A DNA stretch of 64,000 bases from Saprospiraceae bacterium (lineage in GTDB: Bacteria > Bacteroidota > Bacteroidia > Chitinophagales > Saprospiraceae), in the NCBI GenBank assembly GCA_022842725.1, contig JALHOZ010000001.1:85309-149308 (forward strand), written 5' to 3'. Below the pieces are notes generated by a model, which saw nothing but the letters and a program-made list of their open reading frames with translations, had not been told where the DNA came from and did not search any database. Each line of letters begins with the position of its first letter. Within the stretch, counting starts at the first letter, position 1. A program made the position numbers and the translations under genes. Positions 8,836 through 17,729 of the stretch are shown here, piece by piece.

Positions 8836-9816
8836 TCACACCATCTTTTCCTGATACAGCTCCCTGAATTTTTTGAGTTTGGGTTCGATGACGACGCTGC
8901 AATACGGATTTTTGTTTTTGTTGAGTTCAAAATAATTCTGGTGGTAATCTTCAGCTGAATAAAAATATTCAAAAGGTGCCACTTCTGTGACGATGGGATT
9001 TTCAAAATATGGCGAAACCTCATCCAATACGTTTTCTATAATCGATTTTTCTTTTTCGGATCTGTAAAAAATAACACTGCGGTATTGGGTTCCTCTGTCT
9101 GCACCCTGACGGTTTAAGGTCGTCGGATCATGGGTAGTAATGTGGATGCGCAACAAATCTTCAAAAGAAATGATGGTTGGGTCATAAGTGATTTCTACCA
9201 CTTCGGCATGACCGGTCAGGCCGCTGGTAACTTCATGATAGGTAGGATTTTTGATGCTACCACCACTGTACCCGCTGACCACTTTTTCCACTCCCTTCAG
9301 CTTTTGAAAGATGGCTTCCGTACACCAAAAACAACCACCACCGAAGACAACGGTTTGTTTTTCTCCGGCAACAGGTATGATCTTTTCAAGAGATACCGCA
9401 TTGATACAATACCTCAGACCGCCGGGTTTAGGTCCGTCCTGAAATACGTGTCCAAGGTGCGCTCCGCATGCATTGCACAAGGCTTCAATGCGGTACATTC
9501 CGTGAGAATGATCTTTATAATAGGAGACTGCATTGGGTTTGATCGGTTGGGTAAAACTCGGCCATCCGGTACCGCTGTCAAATTTTTGGGTACTGTCAAA
9601 AAGCGGGGTTTTACAACATAAACATGCATATTTACCGGGCTCAAATGACTGACACATGTCAGAACTGAAAGGTCTTTCCGTTCCTTTTTTGCGGGTGACG
9701 TAATATTGATCTTCGGTGAGCATTTCCCTCCATTCATCATCCGACTTTTTGACTTTTTGGTCAGGAGACGGATTGCCGGAAGTTGCAAATCTGAGGATAT
9801 CGAGCCACGTAAGCAT
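8836..9816 (-). CDS. msrBA: Fused peptide-methionine sulfoxide reductase MsrB-MsrA
   Basis: 326 residues from ATG at 9816; an open frame 25 residues further upstream lacks support because this Met opens the MsrB fold. The N-terminal MsrB domain (R-form reductase) has the zinc-binding CLCC and CNAC pairs, SGTGWPSF, and the catalytic Cys in GLRYCINAVSL. The C-terminal MsrA domain (S-form reductase) carries GGGCFWCTEAIFQ with its catalytic Cys, then GYSGG and GHAEVVEI. Together they repair both oxidised methionine epimers. MsrB-first is one of the known fusion orders. No signal peptide is seen, so it is probably cytoplasmic. It appears monocistronic; thioredoxin is the usual electron donor. Confidence 0.9.
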   Translation of the reverse strand: MLTWLDILRFATSGNPSPDQKVKKSDDEWREMLTEDQYYVTRKKGTERPFSSDMCQSFEPGKYACLCCKTPLFDSTQKFDSGTGWPSFTQPIKPNAVSYYKDHSHGMYRIEALCNACGAHLGHVFQDGPKPGGLRYCINAVSLEKIIPVAGEKQTVVFGGGCFWCTEAIFQKLKGVEKVVSGYSGGSIKNPTYHEVTSGLTGHAEVVEITYDPTIISFEDLLRIHITTHDPTTLNRQGADRGTQYRSVIFYRSEKEKSIIENVLDEVSPYFENPIVTEVAPFEYFYSAEDYHQNYFELNKNKNPYCSVVIEPKLKKFRELYQEKMV

Positions 9817-10205
9817 AATGGTATTTTGACTACCAAACAGGCAGACAACGGCTATGTTTTTAAAAAAGCAATAAAAAAAGGTGTATATCATATGAAATAT
9901 ATCAAATCACTTTGTAATAATCATTTACCTACTCAAAAAATTATTAAATGCAAGTTACAATGCGCTATGAAGTTTTTTTCTTAAATTGATTTTGTCATTA
10001 CAGGATATTTACATTAATCAGTAGAGGATTATAGCTGAACATTTATTATTTTTTATCAATCCGGATACTAAAATCAAAAAAAAATGGTTTTGTAGGTACT
10101 TTCGTCGTTATTTTCCCTGTTTTAGTCTGAAGTATGAAACCTTTTAAAACATTTTGCCGCTGATTTTATTTATAACTCTTTGTTATTCCGATTTTATCAC
10201 AATAT
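9817..10205. other. Divergent intergenic region without a gene
   Basis: 389 nt of AT-rich sequence lie between the divergent msrBA and acyltransferase genes. I find no convincing ORF, RNA or long repeat. It presumably holds both promoters: GTACTTTCG near 10097 and CTCTTTGTT near 10177 are weak -7-like candidates on the plus strand. Confidence 0.4.
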
Positions 10206-11420
10206 ATGACCGAATTATCCATACCTGTCTGCAAAAAAAAGGAGAAAGATATTTCTTTGGTTTCTGACAATACGGTATTTCAGATTTTCGAAAAAATTGA
10301 TGATATAGTTTATGTTTGGCAAAAACTATCCGGGGATGATATATTTTTATCTCCCGATTATCTGAGAACCTTAGAAACGGCTCCTGCAGATGGCATCACG
10401 CCTTATTATGTGGTCGTTCGTGATAACGACAGACAAATCGGCATATTATATTTTCAATGGAAATTTTTCCGGCTTCATGAAAATATCAGAGACACAAAAC
10501 CGGCACCGCACGATATTTTTCAAAAACTTAAAAAGGCGGTCATCAAAACCATTAATTTTCCGACATTGGTGTGCGGCAACTTATTGTTGACCGGAGAGTA
10601 CGGCTTCAGATTTAGTGAAGGGATAACGTCTGAAAAACAATGGCAGCTGATAGACGATTCCATCAATAGTCTGCAGAAATATTTATTGGCAAAAGGTCGC
10701 CCAGTCGGATTGGTTATTGTCAAAGATTTTGCCGATAGCCGAAAAAAACACGCTGAAACCAATGAGTTTATGGAATTTACCGTACAACCGACGATGGTTA
10801 TGCCTGTCAGGAAGGAATGGAAAAATTTTGAAAACTACACGGATTCGATGAAATCAAAATACAGGGTCCGTTTAAAAAAAGCAAGAAAAGATATCAGCTC
10901 ATTTCAAATCAGACATTTTTCTGCAGAAGAGATCCGCCAACATGAAGACAGGATTTTTTCTTTGTATCAAAATGTCTCGGACCAGGCCAGTTTTAATACA
11001 TTTATACTCCATAAAAACTATTTCGAAACCTTAAAACGGGTTTTTGACGACAAACTTACCTTCACCACCTATTGGCACCATGATACTATGGTAGGATTCA
11101 GCACCACCATCGTCAATGAAAAAAAATTGCACGCACACTTTTTAGGTTATGACAAAGAAGCCAACCGACATTGTCAGCTTTACCTCAATATGTTGTATGA
11201 TATCGTAGGACAATCTATTGAAAAACAAACAGAAAATATCGATTTTTCCAGGACTGCCATAGAAATCAAATCAACCGTCGGTGCTGTTGATGTTCCTTTA
11301 TATCTTTATATCAAACACAGCAATCCCATTTGGAACAATCTTGTCAGTCCGATTGTGTCTATGGTGAAACCTGATACGGATTATGTCATCAGACATCCGT
11401 TTAAAGATCATGAAGGATAA
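10206..11420 (+). CDS. FemAB/GNAT-like acyltransferase
   Basis: 404 residues, no signal peptide or TM segment. The architecture suggests two GNAT-like lobes as in FemAB-related proteins: an N-terminal lobe with PYYVVVRDNDRQIGILYFQ and a C-terminal lobe with KYRVRLKKARKD, then TTYWHHDTMVGFSTTIVNE and HAHFLGYDKEAN, the strands that would hold the acyl donor. Relatives include the peptidoglycan-related COG3146 family and other aminoacyl- or acyl-transferases, but the substrate cannot be assigned. A GMC oxidoreductase follows after 95 nt on the same strand; no operon link is clear. This is an inference from fold-level pattern only. Confidence 0.55.
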   Translation: MTELSIPVCKKKEKDISLVSDNTVFQIFEKIDDIVYVWQKLSGDDIFLSPDYLRTLETAPADGITPYYVVVRDNDRQIGILYFQWKFFRLHENIRDTKPAPHDIFQKLKKAVIKTINFPTLVCGNLLLTGEYGFRFSEGITSEKQWQLIDDSINSLQKYLLAKGRPVGLVIVKDFADSRKKHAETNEFMEFTVQPTMVMPVRKEWKNFENYTDSMKSKYRVRLKKARKDISSFQIRHFSAEEIRQHEDRIFSLYQNVSDQASFNTFILHKNYFETLKRVFDDKLTFTTYWHHDTMVGFSTTIVNEKKLHAHFLGYDKEANRHCQLYLNMLYDIVGQSIEKQTENIDFSRTAIEIKSTVGAVDVPLYLYIKHSNPIWNNLVSPIVSMVKPDTDYVIRHPFKDHEG

Positions 11421-11515
11421 ATTAATGTATTAAGGATAAAATATTTCCAAACCGGAAATCAAATTAGGGTCAGAATCACAAAAAGTTTATCTTTACTTTT
11501 TAAATCAGATATGTT

Positions 11516-13099
11516 GTGAAGCATTCGGATATTGTTTATGACTTTGTCATTGTCGGGAGCGGATTCGGTGGTTCGGTTTCCGCACTACGCCTTTCGGAAA
11601 AAGGGTATAAAGTCCTTGTCATTGAAAAAGGAAAGTGGTTTTTAAAACCGGAAGATTTCCCAAAGACCAACTGGAACCTTAAAAAATGGTTGTGGATGCC
11701 GCTTTTGGGTTGGAAAGGATTGTTCAACCTGTCGTTTTTCCGACATGTTACTGTCGTGAGTGGTACAGGAGTTGGTGGGGGATCTCTTGTGTATGCCAAT
11801 ACCTTGCCGGTACCAAAAAGTCCGTTTTTTAACTCCGGCAGCTGGAAGGGGTTGCGGGATTGGGAAAACGAATTGAAACCCTTTTACGAAACGGCCAAAA
11901 AAATGTTGGGCACCAATACCCATCCTTACACCGGAAAAAGTGAAAAGGTGATGATGGAACTCGCCCGTCAAACCGGCAGAGAAGACCATTTTTTTAAAAC
12001 GGATGTCGCTGTGTATTTCGGAAAACCCGGCGAAGAGGTCGCAGATCCTTATTTTGATGGCAAAGGGCCAAGCAGAACAGGTTGTATCCTATGTGGTGGC
12101 TGTATGTTGGGTTGCAGGTATAATTCCAAAAACACCCTTGATAAAAACTATCTGTATCTGGCACAAGGATTGGGTGCAAAAATTTATGCCGAACAGGAAG
12201 TAACGGATGTAAAACCCTTGGATGAAGATGGAACAAAAGGATATGAAATCACCTATAAACCGACTTTTTCTCCTTTCGGAAAAAAAACAAAAATAAAAAC
12301 CAAATCAGTCATTTTTGCCGGCGGCGTATTGGGCACCATGTCATTATTATTGAGATTAAAAAAGAGCAGCCTCCAACGACTTCCGTCAACTTTGGGAAAC
12401 GGTGTCAGAACCAATTCAGAGAGCCTGATCGGCGTGACGAGTTTTGACAAAAAAGCCAATTTTTCAGAAGGAATAGCCATTGGCTCCATTTTGGAAATCG
12501 ATGAAAACCGTCATTTGGAACCTGTCAAATATCCTGAAGGTTCGGGATTCTGGAGGCTTTTGATGGCTCCGATGGTCAGCAGTAACCATGCGATAGCGAG
12601 ACTTGCCGGCATGGTGGTGGAGCTGATCACCCATCCTGTCAAAAATTTTAAAGCCTTTTTTATTGATGATTGGGCAAAAAGGACGCAGATACTTCTTTAT
12701 ATGGAAAGTATCGACTCCACTTTACGGTTTGCCAGACCTTTTTGGGGAGGATTGTCCAGTAAAATGGAAAAAGGGAAAGCGCCCTCAGCCTATAATCCTG
12801 TTGCTCAGGAGCTCGCCAAAAAAACTGAAGCCATCGTCAATGGTAAGGCGATGGTCTTAAATACTGAAACCCTCCTTGGCATACCGACGACGGCACATAT
12901 TTTGGGTGGCGCCTGTATGGGGAAGGATGTAACCGATGGTGTGATTGATGATCAGAACCGCGTATTTAACTACCAGAATATGTGGATATGTGACGGAAGT
13001 ATGATATCAGCCAATATTGGTGTCAATCCAAGTCTGACGATTACGGCCCTGACCGAAAGAGCGATGAGTTTTATTCCGGATAAAGATCCAAATTCTTAG
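11516..13099 (+). CDS. GMC-family FAD oxidoreductase with Cys cluster
   Basis: 527 residues from GTG at 11516; no in-frame ATG lies near. The dinucleotide-binding motif VIVGSGFGGSVSALRLSEKG (residues 11-30) and GGSLVYANT mark an FAD-dependent GMC oxidoreductase of the cholesterol-oxidase branch; the C terminus has ILGGACMG and GVNPSLTITALTERA typical of the FAD-contacting end. A cysteine cluster, CILCGGCMLGC near 190-200, looks like a ferredoxin-type site and is found in some GMC homologues. Substrate is unknown (sterols or other alcohols are family possibilities). A TATCTTTA at 11489-11496 is a near-consensus -7 element. The DNA glycosylase gene follows after 1 nt. Confidence 0.8.
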   Translation: MKHSDIVYDFVIVGSGFGGSVSALRLSEKGYKVLVIEKGKWFLKPEDFPKTNWNLKKWLWMPLLGWKGLFNLSFFRHVTVVSGTGVGGGSLVYANTLPVPKSPFFNSGSWKGLRDWENELKPFYETAKKMLGTNTHPYTGKSEKVMMELARQTGREDHFFKTDVAVYFGKPGEEVADPYFDGKGPSRTGCILCGGCMLGCRYNSKNTLDKNYLYLAQGLGAKIYAEQEVTDVKPLDEDGTKGYEITYKPTFSPFGKKTKIKTKSVIFAGGVLGTMSLLLRLKKSSLQRLPSTLGNGVRTNSESLIGVTSFDKKANFSEGIAIGSILEIDENRHLEPVKYPEGSGFWRLLMAPMVSSNHAIARLAGMVVELITHPVKNFKAFFIDDWAKRTQILLYMESIDSTLRFARPFWGGLSSKMEKGKAPSAYNPVAQELAKKTEAIVNGKAMVLNTETLLGIPTTAHILGGACMGKDVTDGVIDDQNRVFNYQNMWICDGSMISANIGVNPSLTITALTERAMSFIPDKDPNS

Positions 13100-13100
13100 T

Positions 13101-13736
13101 ATGGTACTGTTAGAATCATCTTTTTATCAGGACGAAGATGTAGTGTCGATGGCTCAAAAACTTTTGGGAAAAATCCTGGTCACTGAGGTTAATGGAATGA
13201 TGTCGTCCGGAATGATTGTGGAGACAGAAGCGTATCGGGGACCTGATGACCGTGGATGCCATGCCTATGGTGGCCGGTGTACGGAGAGAACAAAAACCAT
13301 GTTTTACGAAGGCGGTCATGCATATGTGTACATATGTTACGGTGTCCACCCTATGGTCAATGTGGTCACCGGACCCGAAGGATTTGCCCATGCTGTGTTA
13401 ATCAGAGCCGTACAACCTTTGGAAGGTGTCGAAATGATGATGGAAAAGAGAGGCATAAACAAAGACAAACCTGTGCTGGTCAATGGTCCCGGAAAACTCA
13501 CGGTGGCTTTGGGAATCCACAAGGAAATGGACGGCCAAAAATTATTTGAACAAAGATCACCTGTCAGATTGTATGATGCTTCAGAGGAGATCCTTCCGGA
13601 GACTGTGGTTTCCGGTCCCCGGGTTGGCATGAGCAAACATGTTGGTGCTTGTTCGCACCGGTCGTGGCGCTTTTATCTTCGCGACAATGTTTGGGTGAGC
13701 AAACCGTTGAAAGTAGATTATACCGGGAAATGGTAA
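13101..13736 (+). CDS. mpg: 3-methyladenine DNA glycosylase (AAG/MPG family)
   Basis: 211 residues, the usual length for bacterial AAG. Motifs: DVVSMAQKLLGK at the start, IVETEAYRGPDD (general-base Glu region), GGRCTERTKTMFYEGGHAYVYI split over residues 53-75, CYGVHPMVNVVT, and GPGKLTVALGI. The enzyme removes alkylated or deaminated purines to begin base excision repair in the cytoplasm. The start codon lies 1 nt after the stop of the GMC oxidoreductase, so the two are probably cotranscribed, although no functional link is apparent. A G/T-rich micro-repeat follows its stop. Confidence 0.93.
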   Translation: MVLLESSFYQDEDVVSMAQKLLGKILVTEVNGMMSSGMIVETEAYRGPDDRGCHAYGGRCTERTKTMFYEGGHAYVYICYGVHPMVNVVTGPEGFAHAVLIRAVQPLEGVEMMMEKRGINKDKPVLVNGPGKLTVALGIHKEMDGQKLFEQRSPVRLYDASEEILPETVVSGPRVGMSKHVGACSHRSWRFYLRDNVWVSKPLKVDYTGKW

Positions 13737-13737
13737 A

Positions 13738-13777
13738 AGGTTTTATGGTGTTGCGGTTTTGTGGTGTTGTGAGGAGA
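13738..13777 (+). repeat. G/T-rich degenerate micro-repeat after mpg stop
   Basis: Immediately after the TAA (13734-13736) the sense strand reads as repeats of TTTTATGGTGTTGCGG / TTTTGTGGTGTTGTGAGG, period about 16 nt with finer GGTGTT units. It is almost free of C. Confidence 0.55.
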
Positions 13778-13799
13778 CAACGCAAATTATTTGACCTTC

Positions 13800-14486
13800 T
13801 TATCCCGACATGCTGAGATAGGGGTACAAAATTTTACCGAATCTTTCTGCGTTTTCCTCATGGTGCGTTTCCTGAAGCGATTTGAATATTTTTTTTTGTT
13901 TTTCAAACAACATTTCTTCAGAGATAATGGTCTTCAAAATAGTCACTGTGCCTAGATGTTCACCAAAACAATAACCCTCGGTCAGGGCAGCCACAAAACT
14001 GATTTTTTCATTTGGCGCAACGTCTTCATATGATTGGTAAACTTCTTCGAAGTTTTTATTAACTAAGGTCCCGTGAAACCCCCAGTCATTTCTGAAAAAT
14101 AATTTTATCAGATTTTTATTTGAGATGGTATCATCTTTCAGGATTCTTTCGCGATATCTCTTAAAAAAATGGGGAGGATAAACTACGACAGACTTAAAGT
14201 CAACCGTAGTGGCTGCATATTTGCCCTCAGGACGGTCAAAAACAGTATAAATGGTAAAAACAGGATTTCTTCGGTGACTTCTTTTTTTTGCTTTGAACGT
14301 GATGTTATATTTATTTTTTCTTTCTTTGGTGACAAAATCATAGGATCTGATGACCGGATACCGACATGATTTTAGCACTTCTCTGTCAAATTGTTTTCGA
14401 AAAGCAAAAATTTTAATCAGAACATCAATCCCGTCTTTAATCATTTCTACATGAATCTCCTCATAAGTCATAGATGGAACAATCAT
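13800..14486 (-). CDS. Conserved-looking hypothetical protein
   Basis: 228 residues, no signal peptide or TM segment, basic, with a strongly charged, beta-rich middle (KYNITFKAKKRSHRRNP, FTIYTVFDRPEGKYAATT). I do not recognise the family. The segment YPPHFFKRYRERIL near residue 110 and a C-terminal helix-rich part are the most distinctive. The gene converges with mpg (64-nt gap that includes the micro-repeat) and is divergent from a long AT-rich intergenic stretch. Coding statistics look genuine, as a long ORF with normal residue composition, but the function is unknown. Confidence 0.65.
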   Translation of the reverse strand: MIVPSMTYEEIHVEMIKDGIDVLIKIFAFRKQFDREVLKSCRYPVIRSYDFVTKERKNKYNITFKAKKRSHRRNPVFTIYTVFDRPEGKYAATTVDFKSVVVYPPHFFKRYRERILKDDTISNKNLIKLFFRNDWGFHGTLVNKNFEEVYQSYEDVAPNEKISFVAALTEGYCFGEHLGTVTILKTIISEEMLFEKQKKIFKSLQETHHEENAERFGKILYPYLSMSG

Positions 14487-15181
14487 ACAATTTAGTTTTT
14501 ACAGTTAAGAAATAGAATTAATACGTTATGGTTATTTTACAAGATTTATTTATTTTGTTTAATAAATAATTTATGTTTTTATTCTTTCAGCTCATTTTAT
14601 GAAACAAAAATAATGTAGATTTTTTATACAAACCACATTTTAACATAATTTTAATTTTAGAGTAAAAACATGTGTCATGTATTAGGCGCAAGGTATTTTT
14701 GAAGGATAGAGGTGACGGTGTTTGGGATTTAGGTGGGCTATACTTCATGATGTAGATTGAAGTTGTTAACCTAACAATTCAGGGGTTTCACAATTTAATA
14801 ATAGGTTTAGGCGTTTTTCGGGTCATCCAAAAAGATGTCCAATGGCCGTGTAAGTTTGTAACATGCGCGTCACTTAAACTATCAACCTTATAACAATCCG
14901 TCAAAGCAAATCGACAAATATCCAAACAGACAGGTTTACAAAAGTCCTTCCTCAATCAAATTATTACACTTTTTTGTAAAATGGTACCGCCTGATGAGAT
15001 TATCTATTATATTTGTATTCGGTAAGATGAAGGAAAGATATTTTCAAACGTATGGTAAACGTTTCATAACTGATAAATAAATGAAAGGATTAAATTTTAT
15101 GGATTGTTTTTCAATAGTTTAAAAAAATGAAAAAGGGGTGGTGTGTCAATCAGTAAATTTTATGATATAAAAAAAAATTAA
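14487..15181. other. 695-nt AT-rich intergenic region
   Basis: No gene of convincing size is found on either strand. A perfect -7 element, TATATTTG, lies at 15008-15015 on the plus strand. The predicted transcript would start near 15022 and reach the T9SS gene at 15182 with a 160-nt leader. That leader has a tiny ATG ORF of 17 codons at 15027-15080 and an AAACG...CGTTT inverted repeat near 15047-15066. Whether the leader is regulatory or simply relic sequence is unknown. Confidence 0.4.
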
Positions 15182-16039
15182 ATGAAAACGAAAACCATAA
15201 TTGGCTTAAATTTATCGATACTTTTGTCATTTAGTCAATTGTTTAGTCAGTGTATAGTTGATGCAGGTGCGAACAGGAATCTATGTCAAGATGAGATACA
15301 AAGTGGAGCAAAATTGTATGGAGAGGTATTAAGTGGGAATATTGTAGATTTGAAATGGGAATCAAGTTTCTATGAACCTACGCTAGACAAGTACTATTAT
15401 GCGTCAATTATGCTGTCTGATACGACTATACTTGAACCAACCATTGAGCAACATTTTGAAAGGACAGTAAAGTATTATCTGAAAGGAATTACATCCACAA
15501 ATGAAACTTGTGTTGATTCTGTAGAATTAAATTTCAGCGATTGGACCTTTCTAACAGTTGATAAAATTACAGGTAAATCTCCCACGGATACAATTGAACT
15601 TTGGATTGCCGCTCAAAGTAATTGGCCACACACAAAATTTGAATGGAGTCCAAATTATATGATTTCGGACACTACACTTGAAAATCCCAAAGTATGGAAT
15701 GACACAACTGTATTTTATAATCTTAAGATTACTGATTCATTAGGGTGCTCTGTAACAGACGATATATTTGAAGTGTATGTAACGCCAAGTTCAACAAATC
15801 ATGTAGACCTAAACAATTTGAAAATATTTCCGAACCCTGCATCAAATATTGTGACTATTGAATTTGACAAACAAATAGAAAAAGTTAATTTATTTGATAT
15901 GAATGCAAAGTTAGTCAAAGAAGTAAATGAAAATCAAATAGATTTATCTGATATTATTAATGGAATATATTTCCTACAAATTAAACTTCTTAACGGTGAA
16001 TTGATAAATAGCAAAATATATAAAAGAGATACACCATAG
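15182..16039 (+). CDS. Secreted protein with T9SS type A sorting domain
   Basis: 285 residues. A signal peptide ends at LFSQ near residue 22, followed directly by CIVDAGANRNLCQDE. Such VDAGANRNLC openings are typical of PKD-like repeats in Bacteroidota surface proteins. The middle holds two Ig/PKD-like beta segments (KFEWSPNYMISDTT and VFYNLKITDSLGCSVTDD), and the last 75 residues (LKIFPNPASNIVTIEF... GIYFLQIKLLNG) are a T9SS sorting domain. It should be exported by the Sec and T9SS pathways and anchored to or released from the surface. It is much shorter than most T9SS cargo with PKD repeats. No enzyme domain is seen. Confidence 0.75.
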   Translation: MKTKTIIGLNLSILLSFSQLFSQCIVDAGANRNLCQDEIQSGAKLYGEVLSGNIVDLKWESSFYEPTLDKYYYASIMLSDTTILEPTIEQHFERTVKYYLKGITSTNETCVDSVELNFSDWTFLTVDKITGKSPTDTIELWIAAQSNWPHTKFEWSPNYMISDTTLENPKVWNDTTVFYNLKITDSLGCSVTDDIFEVYVTPSSTNHVDLNNLKIFPNPASNIVTIEFDKQIEKVNLFDMNAKLVKEVNENQIDLSDIINGIYFLQIKLLNGELINSKIYKRDTP

Positions 16040-16169
16040 AAAAATACATCATCATTTCAACCCCCACATATCGGTAAGTTCCGTCAGGTATGCATAAAGT
16101 AGCCGCGAATAATGAAGACTAAGGATCATCAAAATAAGCAGAACATTCATAACAAATAACACATATACA

Positions 16170-16664
16170 ATGACAGGTTTCGACTGGACGACATTTACGC
16201 GAAAAATAGCAATTAAAACAAAACTTTCTGATATTTATGATGCCTGGACAAAAGCATCAGAAATTGAAAAATGGTTTTTAAGCAGGGCTGTTTTTTCTGA
16301 CACTAACGAAACACCAATAGGTAAAAACAACCCAATAGAAAAAGGATTTTCCTACGAATGGAATTGGTATTTATTTGACACTACTGAACACGGCAAAATT
16401 ACGGATACGAATGGAAAGGATTTTATACAATTTACATTTGCAGGTAACTGTTTGGTTGACATAAAACTTTCTACTCAAGACAATTATGTAATAGTAGAAC
16501 TAACGCAAAAAAATATTCCGACAGACGATCATTCAAAACAAGGAATCCGACTTGGGTGTGACTCCGGTTGGTCGTTCTTTCTTGTAAACCTGAAATCTGT
16601 TTATGAAGGTGGGCTTGACCTAAGAAATAAAGACATCAGCTTGAAAGGAATGTTGAATAATTAA
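16170..16664 (+). CDS. SRPBCC/AHSA1-type START-like protein
   Basis: 164 residues. The opening FTRKIAIKTKLSDIYDAWTKASEIEKWFLSRA is split over a beta strand and helix as in AHSA1 (activator of Hsp90 ATPase homologue) START-fold proteins, and the C-terminal helix GWSFFLVNLKSVYEGGLDLR is typical. These proteins have a hydrophobic ligand cavity; bacterial members are rarely characterised. No signal peptide. It lies isolated between two unusual non-coding segments (16040-16169 and 16665-16815), the second with a hairpin and direct repeat, which may point to a mobile or cassette-like insertion. Confidence 0.75.
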   Translation: MTGFDWTTFTRKIAIKTKLSDIYDAWTKASEIEKWFLSRAVFSDTNETPIGKNNPIEKGFSYEWNWYLFDTTEHGKITDTNGKDFIQFTFAGNCLVDIKLSTQDNYVIVELTQKNIPTDDHSKQGIRLGCDSGWSFFLVNLKSVYEGGLDLRNKDISLKGMLNN

Positions 16665-16690
16665 AATCGAAATCAATGAAGGCAGCTGAC

Positions 16691-16744
16691 AGTACATTTT
16701 TAACAGGCCGGGGGTTCGTGGTAGCCCCCCACCTATAGTACATT
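16691..16744. repeat. Direct repeat flanking a GC-rich hairpin
   Basis: AGTACATT occurs at 16691-16698 and again at 16737-16744. Between them GGGGG (16710-16714) pairs with CCCCC inside 16725-16730, leaving a loop of about 10 nt. The hairpin is strikingly GC-rich compared with its flanks. No canonical integron attC core sites are seen. Confidence 0.45.
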
Positions 16745-16815
16745 AACAAAACGATAGTAGTAAAAGCACACCACAATATCATACAAAAAAAATAATCAAT
16801 AAATTCCGGTAGCAA

Positions 16816-17427
16816 ATGGTAAAAAATTCGGTTCTGATATGTATAATTTTCTCAGTGGTTTTTCTTGTTATTGCCACCATATTATATCCGGGCGGATCCA
16901 TCCCTGACAAAAACTCCGTAGGATTTGACTGGTCAAATAACTTTTTTAGCAACTTGTTTTTGGACAAAGCACTCAATGGTGCTGTCAATCCATCAAGGAT
17001 TTGGGCACTTATCGGCATGGTATTCCATTCTGTAGGGTACGGGCTTTTTTTTATTCATACCTCCCGAAAAATACCGCATAAACATACAGCACTGGTTTTG
17101 ACTTCTGTGGGTTATATTAATATGTTATTAATCTTTTTGATAACAACACCCTTACATGACATTATGGTACCTGTTTCCAGTACGTTGACCATGCTTGGTT
17201 TGTTTTACATTACCGTCTTTATTCTTAAGACAAAGATGTTTTGGTTGAAGATGTTTTGTATAGTGAGCCTGCTTATCTTTTATTTCACTTTGTACTTGTA
17301 TGGCGCCGGGGATTGGGGCTTATTGGCCGTGATGCAAAAAGTCACATTTTTTTGTTTTATTCTCTTGATTTTGACCATCGAATATTTCACAAGGGCCGAA
17401 GATTTTTTACAAAACAAAACGGACTGA
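16816..17427 (+). CDS. Six-TM membrane protein, DUF998-like
   Basis: 203 residues with about six hydrophobic segments (residues 6-25, 60-77, 90-110, 118-138, 143-163, 168-188). Between TM1 and TM2 lies an extracytoplasmic loop, FDWSNNFFSNLF, reminiscent of the DUF998 family (the PGG...N..SDLG region). The function of that family is unknown. It is preceded by the GC-rich hairpin and followed by a probable gene remnant on the other strand. The assignment to DUF998 is tentative; 'integral membrane protein' is safe. Confidence 0.55.
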   Translation: MVKNSVLICIIFSVVFLVIATILYPGGSIPDKNSVGFDWSNNFFSNLFLDKALNGAVNPSRIWALIGMVFHSVGYGLFFIHTSRKIPHKHTALVLTSVGYINMLLIFLITTPLHDIMVPVSSTLTMLGLFYITVFILKTKMFWLKMFCIVSLLIFYFTLYLYGAGDWGLLAVMQKVTFFCFILLILTIEYFTRAEDFLQNKTD

Positions 17428-17450
17428 CAATTTTATACTTTTGATACACA

Positions 17451-17561
17451 TTATAAGTCAATGTTTTCCGGATGATCGTCTAGCAGTGTAAGAAATTTGT
17501 TTTTGTCTTTGCAAAATACATACCCGTCTTCGAACGAGAATTGAAGTTGGTTTTCAGGTAA
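17451..17561 (-). pseudogene. Gene remnant with protein-like C terminus
   Basis: On the minus strand the frame ending at TAA 17451-17453 reads protein-like sequence such as FSFEDGYVFCKDKNKF and LTLLDDHPENIDL. Immediately upstream in the same frame is an in-frame TAA, preceded by NPQDLVYKLVNFLYI, so the reading frame seems to continue across a stop. There is no start codon in the terminal piece. It is most likely the decayed tail of a former gene. A recognisable family could not be named. Confidence 0.3.
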
Positions 17562-17668
17562 TTATATGTAAAGAAAATTAACCAGTTTGTATACCAGATC
17601 TTGCGGGTTGGTCAAAAAACAGTAGTACAAAATATTCCAAAAGTAGCAATAGCCGTTCTTTTTTACAC

Positions 17669-17703
17669 AAAAAAAGGCCCCCCGCTTCCGGAGGGCCCTT
17701 TTG
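17669..17703 (-). terminator. Terminator of the fasciclin gene
   Basis: On the minus strand a GC-rich stem (AAAAGG-GCCCTCC pairing with GGGGGGCCTTTT, one bulged G, loop of about 6 nt) is followed by a run of seven T. It lies about 27 nt after the stop codon at 17730. The mirror sequence could also work on the plus strand. Confidence 0.85.
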
Positions 17704-17729
17704 CAAACTAATTATTAACACAAAAACTA

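Noticed and set aside
8661..9023. A full minus-strand gene of 120 codons at 8661-9023
   Set aside because: Most of it lies in another frame of msrA; only the final part looks like a T9SS remnant.
16710..16730. tRNA-like or terminator function of the GC-rich hairpin
   Set aside because: No tRNA arms or discriminator and no U-tract on either side.
16691..16744. Integron attC site
   Set aside because: The conserved core sites (GTTRRRY type) are not found and no integrase is present.
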